Positions 9,428 to 16,502 of a stretch of 64,000 nt of DNA are shown here, one piece after another (the first letter of the stretch is position 1; each line of letters begins with the position of its first letter). Source of the DNA: Gemmatimonadaceae bacterium (GTDB lineage: Bacteria; Gemmatimonadota; Gemmatimonadetes; Gemmatimonadales; Gemmatimonadaceae). The notes below the pieces were generated by a model. That model was not told the DNA's origin. It saw only the letters and a program-made list of their open reading frames with translations, and made no database searches. Made by a program: the position numbers and the translations under genes. The stretch lies in the NCBI GenBank assembly GCA_016720905.1, contig JADKJT010000008.1:124001-188000 (forward strand). The letters run 5' to 3'.

Positions 9428-10759
9428 ATGCGATCACTTCGCACCGTGTTGCTGCTGTCGTGCTCCGCCCCGCTCGCACTCCGGGCGCAAGACCGTCCCC
9501 CCATTCGTCCGCTTGGTCCCGTGCAGTCCTCCAGCACCGACTCGCTTGGCGCGACCATGAACGTGCGCGCGTTGCCCAACGGCCGCCTGCTCATCAATGA
9601 CGTGATGAGTCGTCGGGTCCTGTTGGTGGACAGCACGTTCACCGTGCTCGCCATCGTGGCCGATTCCACCAGCAGCACGGCCAATGCCTATGGACCCAGC
9701 AGTGCCAGCCTGATCCCATTTCGCGGAGACTCCACGCTGTTCATCGACGCGGCGTCGCTCTCGATGCTGGTGATCGATCCGTCGGGCAAGATCGCGCGCG
9801 TGATGTCGGTGCCGCGAACGCAGGACGCCGGCATGTTGGTGGCGGGCGGCCTGGGCGCTGGCGCGTTTTATAGTGGCAATCATCTCGTGTATCGGGCAGC
9901 ACCGCGTTTCCAGATGCGCATGGGCGCCAACGGTTCGCCCGGCATGCCCTCGGTGGCGGATACCATGGCGGTGGTGCGCGTCAATCTGAGCACGCGTGTG
10001 ATGGATACGGTGGGTTTCGTCAGGATTCCCAAGGTGAATACCAGCATCGGCAATGTCGATGGCAAGTTCAGCGTGTCCATCGAAACGAACCCGCTGCCCG
10101 TCATCGACGAATGGGCCGTCACATCCACCGGCCAGATCGCGATCATTCGCGGCAAGGACTATCACGTGGATTGGATGTCGCCAGATGGCACACGGAAGAC
10201 TTCGCCCAAGATGCCGTTTGACTGGAAGCGCATGAGTGATGACGACAAGGCGACGTTCCTCGATTCCGTGAAGGTGCAGCGCGAACGATTCGCCGCAGCG
10301 AATCCCAGTCAGGCCAGTCAGATCGCACAGGCGTTCAGCACCATCTTTGGCGGGAGCGCCGCGACCGCAGCGCCCATGATGGCAAGCATGGGAGCGGGAT
10401 TTGGCGGCGGGCCAGGCGCGGGTGGCGGACGCGGTGCGGGCGGCGGTGGCGGTGGCATGCCACAGGTATCCATCCAGATCACATCGGTGCTGGCAAGTGA
10501 ATTGCCGGACTATCAGCCCCCGTTTTTTGCGACGTCGTCCAAACCGGATGCCGACGGCAATGTGTGGATCCGCACCATCAACACCAGGATGATTCCTGGT
10601 GGCGCGATCTACGACGTGATCAACGGTAACGGCGACGTGATCGATCGGGTGCAGATCCCGGTGGGTCGCTCCATTGCCGGCTTTGGGCCCGGCGGCGTGG
10701 TGATCCTGGCGCGCGTGGAGGGGACATCGACACGCCTCGAGCGCGCGCGGGTCAGGTAA
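9428..10759 (+). CDS. secreted beta-propeller-like protein with glycine-rich insert
   Basis: A 443-residue exported protein. ATG 9428 is chosen because a signal peptide (MRSLRTVLLL ... LALRAQ) begins there; the open frame itself starts earlier inside the end of the receptor gene. The body has repeated strand-turn-strand units of the RALPNGRLLINDVMSRRVLLVD type, as in NHL/6-bladed TolB-like propellers. At about residues 315-345 there is a very glycine-rich insert (GAGFGGGPGAGGGRGAGGG and on). It follows the receptor by 28 bases and probably shares its transcript, so it may be a periplasmic or surface partner. No enzyme motif is visible. Confidence 0.72.
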   Translation: MRSLRTVLLLSCSAPLALRAQDRPPIRPLGPVQSSSTDSLGATMNVRALPNGRLLINDVMSRRVLLVDSTFTVLAIVADSTSSTANAYGPSSASLIPFRGDSTLFIDAASLSMLVIDPSGKIARVMSVPRTQDAGMLVAGGLGAGAFYSGNHLVYRAAPRFQMRMGANGSPGMPSVADTMAVVRVNLSTRVMDTVGFVRIPKVNTSIGNVDGKFSVSIETNPLPVIDEWAVTSTGQIAIIRGKDYHVDWMSPDGTRKTSPKMPFDWKRMSDDDKATFLDSVKVQRERFAAANPSQASQIAQAFSTIFGGSAATAAPMMASMGAGFGGGPGAGGGRGAGGGGGGMPQVSIQITSVLASELPDYQPPFFATSSKPDADGNVWIRTINTRMIPGGAIYDVINGNGDVIDRVQIPVGRSIAGFGPGGVVILARVEGTSTRLERARVR

Positions 10760-10773
10760 CCCCTAGGCCTCTC

Positions 10774-11365
10774 GTGACAACTGCGCTCTGGACTTCTGCC
10801 GTCCCCGAGGACTGGCATCGCGACCTTGCGCGCTACGATGACGTGATCAATCGACAAAAGGTCGCACGACTACCAGCGCTGGACCGATGGTATCACGAGG
10901 AACTTCCGGACGCGATATTCTTCGCGTCTTGCACCGCACCTCACACACGTCGAACTGGTCCAGCTCACCGAATGGAAAATGGCGCGCGGCGTGTGGCGCG
11001 CGCCGAACCTGGTGCTGGTGCGCGGGAATGCGCCGGAGCGCGTGGTCGAGGTGAGCACCGCGGCACTGGCGCTGGTGCCGCATCCCACGTATCCGGTCGC
11101 CACCGTCGCCACCCTGGCGGGTGTCGGTCCCGCCACCGCGTCAGCCGTGGTCGCCGCGTATCACCCAGCGGTCTATCCGTTCTTTGATGAGCTGGTGGCC
11201 GCACAGATTCCAACGCTCGGCAAGATTGAATGGACACTCGGCTACTACGCCAAGTACGCGAAGGCGCTTCGCGAGCGGGCGTTGCAACTGCCGAATGGCT
11301 GGACCCCGCCGATGGTGGAACGTGCGTTGTGGGCGCACGTTGGAGGCAAGGCGGGCGCGAGGTAA
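10774..11365 (+). pseudogene. frameshifted gene, conserved hypothetical protein (helix-hairpin-helix-like C-terminal half)
   Basis: Two frames together make one coherent protein. Frame 1 from GTG 10774 reads TTALWTSAVPEDWHRDLARYDDVI...ALDRWYHEELPDAIF. Frame 2 then continues SRLAPHLTHVELVQLTEWKMARGVW...APNLVLVRGN and on to GTWPPMVERALWAHVGGK-type C-terminal residues, ending at 11365. One extra base at about 10918-10921, in the run TTCTT, explains the break; removing it gives a natural join. The C-terminal half has VATLAGVGPATASAVVAAYHP, a helix-hairpin-helix-like pattern. It could be a real pseudogene, a programmed shift (no slippery heptamer seen) or a sequencing error. The function is not recognised. 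Confidence 0.7.
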
Positions 11366-11396
11366 GTCACCCGATGGCTGATATGTGGAGGCGGTT

Positions 11397-12530
11397 ATGC
11401 GTGCACGTGTTCGCGATGTGGCGTCCGTGGTGTTGCTGGCGATCGGTGCAGCGACGGCATCAGCGCAACCGGTGCGGCGTATGCCGCTTAAGCCGGCGAA
11501 CGCCACGCTCGACGCCGAGTTCGTTGGCATCACATCGTTGCGCGAGGTCGCCGATGGACGCGTGATCGTCACGGATGGGCGCGATCAGCAGTTGTATCTG
11601 GCGGATTTCAAGGGCAACAGCGCGTCAGTTCTGGGGCGCAAGGGCAAGGGGCCGGGTGAGTGGCTCAATGTCGGCTTTGTGCAGGCACTGTCAGGTGATT
11701 CATCCATCATGGGTGACTTTGGCAACGGGCGCATGCTGTTGTTCGACGGAGCGCGTATTGTCGGACTGGTGCCGCCGGATCATCCGTCTGCGATGATATC
11801 ATTGTCATCGATGTCGGGCGCGGATCGGTTCGGACATCTGCTCGGTCGCAAAGAAGACCCCGCCGACGCCGCCAAACTGGAGTTCACGCGTGCCGATTCC
11901 AGCGCGTTGGTGCTGGTGGCACTGTCCACAGGCCGCCTCGATACCGTCGCGAAACTGCGACAGCGACCACGTCGCGTGAATGTCATACTCGGGTCGGACG
12001 GGAAAGCCCGCGGCCGGGTACTAGAGCCGAGCGAACCAAACGCGCAGGAGGAGATTGCGCGCCTCTTTGCCGATGGATGGATTGCGGTGGTCCGCCTTGA
12101 ACCGCTGCGTGTGGATTGGCGTTCGCCGGATAGGCGTTGGACGCAGGGCGCGCCCTTTCCGCTCCGGCCGATGGCGGTAGATGCCCGCGAACGGAAGGCT
12201 ATTGAAGCACGTCGCGCGCAGTCTCGGGAAGAAACGCGGAAGATGGGCATGCCGGAACGTCAATTTCCGCCGTTGCCCACGTCGATTCCGGTGATGGCAA
12301 TTTCGGTGGTGTTGCGCGAAACACCGGATGGCCGACTGCTCATTCGCCGCAGCACCAGCGAGGCCGATCCGGCGGTGCGCTATCTCGTCATCAATCGCGC
12401 CGGCACCATCGACGGCGAAATTGTCGTAAGCGCGCGCGCGGATATCATCGGCTTTGGTCCGCGCTCCATCTACATCGCCTTCAAGGACGACGACGACATT
12501 CAACGACTCCGGCGTCACCCCTGGCCGTGA
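11397..12530 (+). CDS. secreted 6-bladed beta-propeller protein
   Basis: A 377-residue protein with an N-terminal signal (MRARVRDVASVVLLAIGAATASAQ). ATG 11397 is preferred over the in-frame GTG at 11385 because a GGAGG ribosome site lies six bases ahead of it. The body has propeller-type repeats, for example FVGITSLREVADGRVIVTDGRDQQLYLADF followed by GRKGKGPGEWLNVGFVQAL, which resembles the 6-bladed propeller family (often called BF3095-like) found beside TonB receptors. A second cluster of blades lies near the C-terminus (ETPDGRLLIRRSTS...DIIGFGPRSIYIAFKDDD). The substrate or partner is unknown. Confidence 0.8.
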   Translation: MRARVRDVASVVLLAIGAATASAQPVRRMPLKPANATLDAEFVGITSLREVADGRVIVTDGRDQQLYLADFKGNSASVLGRKGKGPGEWLNVGFVQALSGDSSIMGDFGNGRMLLFDGARIVGLVPPDHPSAMISLSSMSGADRFGHLLGRKEDPADAAKLEFTRADSSALVLVALSTGRLDTVAKLRQRPRRVNVILGSDGKARGRVLEPSEPNAQEEIARLFADGWIAVVRLEPLRVDWRSPDRRWTQGAPFPLRPMAVDARERKAIEARRAQSREETRKMGMPERQFPPLPTSIPVMAISVVLRETPDGRLLIRRSTSEADPAVRYLVINRAGTIDGEIVVSARADIIGFGPRSIYIAFKDDDDIQRLRRHPWP

Positions 12531-12531
12531 C

Positions 12532-12608
12532 TTTGAACCGCCAAGTGCGCGAAGGGCGCCAAGGACATAGGTGGTACTTCGCGTCCTTCGCGTCCTTTGC
12601 GGTTCAAA
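12532..12608. repeat. long imperfect inverted repeat between convergent genes
   Basis: The left arm starts TTTGAACCGCCAAG and the right arm ends CTTTGCGGTTCAAA. The outer ten bases pair perfectly and the inner parts pair imperfectly through short repeated units (GCGAAGG / CCTTCGC), giving arms of about 35 bases. It fills nearly the whole gap between two convergent genes, so it may end transcription from both sides. The unit composition also resembles dispersed palindromic elements of GC-rich genomes. Confidence 0.7.
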
Positions 12609-12616
12609 AGTGGCGG

Positions 12617-14257
12617 TTACGGCACTCGCACCGACACAAAATCCCACACCCGCGCGCTGCCAAAGTGCATGGCCGTTACGCGGCCCTTGCCGTCGCGCGT
12701 AAACCACGCCGTCCCACCGCCATTCGCAAACGCATCGCGATAGGTCGCCGTCAGCGTATCCACCGCGCCAACGCGCGGACTCACCGTGAGCGTGCCATTG
12801 GCCGCCGCAACGGAAAACGTCACGCCGATCTCGTCGTTGCGATATCGCCCCACAACCGACGCCAGCTCGGCCGCGGTCGGCACCCAGACCGACTCCGCCA
12901 TGTACGCGAACACCACCGTGTCCCCGTCGGCCGTGGGCTGACGCAGACCGGTTGGCCGACCGTCGCTGCCCAGCGTGAACCGCACCCGCGACGCACCCAT
13001 CAGGTACGTCCCATCACGCAACGGCCGCAGCACGCCGGCGCCAATGCGCTGCAACTGTCCCTTCGCGGTGTCCAGTTGCATCACCGTGTTGGTGCGCGTA
13101 TCGCGATAGACACCGCGCAGTCGCGCGTTCGCCGCGACATCGGCGACGATGGTATCGGGCACCGCCGCCCGCGCCAGTCCGGGCACGAGCGCATCCACCA
13201 ACGCATGCGTGTACGCGGTCGCGGCCGCGCCGGCCGCATTGCACATCACCGCGATGGACAGATTGTCCTGATCGGGATAGCGCGCCAGGAACGTGCTGTA
13301 TCCGGCCGTTGAGCCCGAATGCCCGATTTCACGCGTGCCGCGATAACGGGTGACCGTGAGCCCCAGCGCGTACTGAATTTCCATGCCACTGGTGAGCTTC
13401 ATCTGTCGGGTGATGGAATCCCCCGCGGCGCTGCCCAGCGACTTCTTCGTCAGCGCCTCGTTCCACAGCAACCAGTCTCCCACCGTGGTCAGCAACCCAC
13501 CCGCGCCGATGATGTTGTCGAATGGCATGTCGAGATGCCATCCATCGACCTTTCGCGAATACGCCTGAGCGAGACCCGGTACCAGTTTCGTGAAATCGTC
13601 GCGCCACTGGGTATGCGTCATGCCCAGCGGCGTGAAGATTCGTTCCGCCGTGAAGCGCGCCAGCGGCATTCCGCTCACCCGCTCCACGATGCTGCGCAGC
13701 AACAGGAATCCGGAATTGGTGTACGAGTAATAGTCGCCCACCGGATAATTGAGGGACTTCTGGTGCGTGATCAGTTCGAACACATCGGTTTGCGTGTGGG
13801 CCCGCGTGCCGCGCGGCCACCCTTGCCACTCCACCAGGTTGCTCCATTCGCGCAGCCCGCTGGTGTGCGTGAGCAAATGGCGCACCGTGATGGGGCGTCC
13901 GTACACCGGCAGTTCGGGCAGGTATTTCCGGGCGTCGTCGTCCAGTGACAACTTGCCATCCTGCATCAGCAACAACACCGCTGTGGCGGTGAACTGCTTG
14001 GCCACCGAGCCCGACTCGAGAATCGTGCTCGGCGTGATGGGCCGCTCACCGGCCAGATCGGCCATGCCGTAGCCGCGCGTAAGCAGGGTGCGACCGCCAC
14101 GCGATACGCCAACGGCGCAGCCCGGACCATGGGTGTTGTTCCAGGCCGCAAAGACGCGGTCGGCAATCGCCGTCACATCGGTCGCTTGTGCCTGCGCCAC
14201 CATGACCGGCAGTGCCAGCAGTGTGGCGCCACACGCCGTCCGCGTCCAGACGCGCAT
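12617..14257 (-). CDS. serine hydrolase, beta-lactamase (class C/penicillin-binding) family
   Basis: A 546-residue exported serine hydrolase (signal peptide ending VAQAQA). The catalytic SxxK motif is SVAK at 84-87, the second motif is Y-x-N in YYSYTNSGF, and GHSGSTAGYSTF supplies the HxG-type third motif. These define the beta-lactamase/transpeptidase-like fold that includes esterases, D-aminopeptidases and class C enzymes. A C-terminal domain of about 180 residues with small beta repeats (GRYRNDEIGVTFSV) follows the catalytic core. Its start overlaps the stop of the creatininase-like gene by one base (TGATG), so the two are co-translated. The true substrate is unknown; resistance to beta-lactams should not be assumed. 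Confidence 0.87.
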   Translation of the reverse strand: MRVWTRTACGATLLALPVMVAQAQATDVTAIADRVFAAWNNTHGPGCAVGVSRGGRTLLTRGYGMADLAGERPITPSTILESGSVAKQFTATAVLLLMQDGKLSLDDDARKYLPELPVYGRPITVRHLLTHTSGLREWSNLVEWQGWPRGTRAHTQTDVFELITHQKSLNYPVGDYYSYTNSGFLLLRSIVERVSGMPLARFTAERIFTPLGMTHTQWRDDFTKLVPGLAQAYSRKVDGWHLDMPFDNIIGAGGLLTTVGDWLLWNEALTKKSLGSAAGDSITRQMKLTSGMEIQYALGLTVTRYRGTREIGHSGSTAGYSTFLARYPDQDNLSIAVMCNAAGAAATAYTHALVDALVPGLARAAVPDTIVADVAANARLRGVYRDTRTNTVMQLDTAKGQLQRIGAGVLRPLRDGTYLMGASRVRFTLGSDGRPTGLRQPTADGDTVVFAYMAESVWVPTAAELASVVGRYRNDEIGVTFSVAAANGTLTVSPRVGAVDTLTATYRDAFANGGGTAWFTRDGKGRVTAMHFGSARVWDFVSVRVP

Positions 14258-15216
14258 CAGCCGCCCCGACCCGCGCGCGGCGGTGCCGGCAAGGTGCCCT
14301 TGTTGGCAATGGCTTTCCGGATCGCGTCGACGGTGGTGGCGGCGCGGAACTCAATGATCTCTTTCGCCAACGCCGTGTTCTTCTTCTTGTCGGCCAACGA
14401 CACGCCGTTGATCGACGCCTTGCCCACCTTGATACGTTCATCCAACCGGATGGCCTTGGGGTCGTCGGCATAGATGTTCAACGCGATGATCGGATCGTCG
14501 TGCAGACCATCCGAGGCACCGTCGACGATGCCATGGTTCTTCATATAGGCGGCGACTCCCGCGTAGTCGTAGTACTCCTGGATGTGCGCGACCAGCGGCA
14601 TCCCGCCCCACAGCTTGTTCAGCGAATCGGCGACGGAACGCTGACCGGATTGATTCCCGCCGCTGTCGCCGATCAGAAACATCTGCGTGAATCCGTGGGC
14701 CTTGAGGCTCGTCACGAGGTCGGTAAGGATGTCGTTGAACGTGCTTTGACGCATGCTCAAGGTGCCGGGCGACGTCATGTGACTGCTGGGCGGTTCCACG
14801 CCGCCCTCCGGCACGAATTTCACGATGGGTGCGCACAACGCGTTGCCCAGCTTGCGCGCGATCGCTTCGCAATTCTGATGCAACACAAAGTTGTGTTTGC
14901 CCAGCGCAATCCACGGGCCATTCGGCTCAATACCACCGGTGGAGATGATGACCGTGGTCTTACCCGCCTTCATGGCATCGCGCACGTCCATCCAGGTCAT
15001 CTCTTCCAGCCACACCGTATTGGGCGACGGAATCGGATTCACCGCGTCGGCGCAGTTGTACGGATTGTTGGCACAGTTGCCGCCACCCATGTTCCGGCCG
15101 GCGGCGGCGGGCGGCGCACCCTGGGCACCCAGTGGTGAGGCGACCAGCGCGAACGCGAGGCCGGCGGCGACGGTCCTCCACGACAACGCGGTGCAAATCG
15201 AGAAGGGGGACGTCAT
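14257..15216 (-). CDS. creatininase family protein, exported
   Basis: A 319-residue member of the creatinine amidohydrolase fold with a signal peptide (SPFSICTALSW...SPLGAQG). ATG 15216 is supported by a TGGAGA ribosome site and the signal peptide. Recognisable family parts: WLEEMTWMDVRDAMKAGKTTVII, then GGIEPNGPWIALGKHN, FVPEGG and a long SFNDILTDLVTSLKAHGF-type helix followed by IGDSGGNQ. In classical creatininases the metal ligands lie in E-x-HGPHLPLxTD; here His becomes Asn (EPN) and the Asp position is Asn (GKHN). It therefore belongs to a divergent subgroup whose activity may differ. It is coupled to the downstream serine hydrolase. Confidence 0.82.
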   Translation of the reverse strand: MTSPFSICTALSWRTVAAGLAFALVASPLGAQGAPPAAAGRNMGGGNCANNPYNCADAVNPIPSPNTVWLEEMTWMDVRDAMKAGKTTVIISTGGIEPNGPWIALGKHNFVLHQNCEAIARKLGNALCAPIVKFVPEGGVEPPSSHMTSPGTLSMRQSTFNDILTDLVTSLKAHGFTQMFLIGDSGGNQSGQRSVADSLNKLWGGMPLVAHIQEYYDYAGVAAYMKNHGIVDGASDGLHDDPIIALNIYADDPKAIRLDERIKVGKASINGVSLADKKKNTALAKEIIEFRAATTVDAIRKAIANKGTLPAPPRAGRGG

Positions 15217-15440
15217 GGATGGATCTCCAGGTGTGGTGGGCGGTGGGATGGGACCCGTGGACGTTGCCGTCTCGGCGCGCGAGGCGCCAGTATCGACCAC
15301 AATCCGACTTATGCATTTGCATTCTTGCGGCGTTGGCACGACTGTACGGAGAGTCGTCGGCACCGCCGCGCAGCGTTTCCCCCGGGGTGCGACGTACTTG
15401 TGGTAGTGCGTCGTTGTTCACTTTTCTCCCGTGTACCGCC

Positions 15441-16472
15441 ATGGCTTTCCCCGCCCGTTTCGCTGTCGCCCCGTTGTTCGCGCTGCTGATTGCCGGCCCG
15501 CTGGCTGCGCAGCAACCGCCCACGCCACCCGCGTCTGCCACACCACCAGCCGCCGCAGGGCAGCGACTGTCACTCGCCGAACTGCGCATACTGGCCGAAG
15601 CGCAGGTGGCCATCGCGGTCGTGCTCGATTCCAGCGGCGCCGAACTGGCACAGGTGCGCAACAAGACGCCGCAGGCGCAGGTCGAGATGCAGGCCAAGCG
15701 GAAGAAGCTGGTGGCCGACGCCTTGACCAAGAAGGGCATGAGCGTCGACGAGTTCGAGCGTCGGCGTTATCTGGTGAGCAACAACACGGCGATGCGCTTC
15801 CAGTTCGACTCGATCGTGGCCGGACTCACCGGGCAGGCGTTGCCCGGTACGGTCGTCGCCGCAGCTGCCGCGCCGGTCATCGCGCTTCCGGCCGGGCTGG
15901 TCGGCATCGCCGTGGGGTACGTGGCCGCCAATTACCTCGACACGCCCGGCAAGGCGGGATTGTTGGCCATGGCGCGCACCGAGGCCGGTGTGGCCGTGCA
16001 GCACGCCGGCTTCATGGCGCGAGCGCTGGACAATCTGCAAACACTGCAGATGCATGCCGGCCACGTGCTGCACGCGATAGATCCCGGCACGATGCCAACC
16101 GCCACCGCACCCGGCAAAGGCTATGGAGTGAAGCGTGCCCTCGACGGCGTGATCGCGTATTCCGATCTGGCCGCGGCCACGGTGGGGGCGTCGGCCAATG
16201 TGAAGGCCCACACGCCGCACATCATCGCCGCTGCCCGCAGTACGTCGAAGCGCGCCGATCAGGTCATCGCCATCGCCCGCAAGATCCAATCAGCGACCAC
16301 GGCCACCGCTGCCGCCGCCTTGGTGGGTCAGCTCACGTCGCTGTGCAATGAACTCGTTGCCGGCATCGATCTCAATGCCGACGGCAAGATTGGATGGGGC
16401 GACGGAGAGGGCGGGCTGCAGCAGGCTCAGGACCACATGAACCTGCTGCTCGCCGGTGAGAAGAAGCCCTGA
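15441..16472 (+). CDS. secreted alpha-helical protein with one EF-hand-like loop
   Basis: A 343-residue protein with a signal peptide (MAFPARFAV...AGPLAAQQ) and a Pro/Ala-rich linker. The middle is strongly helical with many charged residues (LAELRILAEAQVAIAVVLDSS..., KRKKLVADALTKKGMSVDEF), then a Gly/Ala-rich hydrophobic stretch (VVAAAAAPVIALPAGLVGIAVGYVAAN) that could be membrane-associated. Near the C-terminus, DLNADGKIGWGD matches an EF-hand calcium-binding loop (D-x-N-x-D-G-x-I pattern). The open frame extends upstream, but only this ATG gives a signal peptide. I do not recognise a named family. Confidence 0.72.
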   Translation: MAFPARFAVAPLFALLIAGPLAAQQPPTPPASATPPAAAGQRLSLAELRILAEAQVAIAVVLDSSGAELAQVRNKTPQAQVEMQAKRKKLVADALTKKGMSVDEFERRRYLVSNNTAMRFQFDSIVAGLTGQALPGTVVAAAAAPVIALPAGLVGIAVGYVAANYLDTPGKAGLLAMARTEAGVAVQHAGFMARALDNLQTLQMHAGHVLHAIDPGTMPTATAPGKGYGVKRALDGVIAYSDLAAATVGASANVKAHTPHIIAAARSTSKRADQVIAIARKIQSATTATAAAALVGQLTSLCNELVAGIDLNADGKIGWGDGEGGLQQAQDHMNLLLAGEKKP

Positions 16473-16482
16473 AGCAGTGCTC

Positions 16483-16502
16483 GTGAGCTGTTAGCAGCTC
16501 AC
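16483..16502. terminator. hairpin between convergent genes
   Basis: GTGAGCTG pairs perfectly with CAGCTCAC around a four-base loop TTAG. The loop contains the stop codon of the minus-strand ankyrin gene. There is no clear T-run on either side, so it is a terminator-like hairpin rather than a textbook intrinsic terminator. Confidence 0.45.

Noticed and set aside
7576..9684. A 702-codon open frame antisense to the TonB receptor
   Set aside because: It is composed of biased Arg/His/Gly residues with no fold, signal or motif, and it is the reverse complement of a convincing receptor. Such long antisense frames are expected in GC-rich DNA.
12617..14257. Beta-lactamase resistance gene
   Set aside because: The SxxK/YxN layout fits the wide serine hydrolase superfamily with a long C-terminal domain; there is no evidence for drug hydrolysis.
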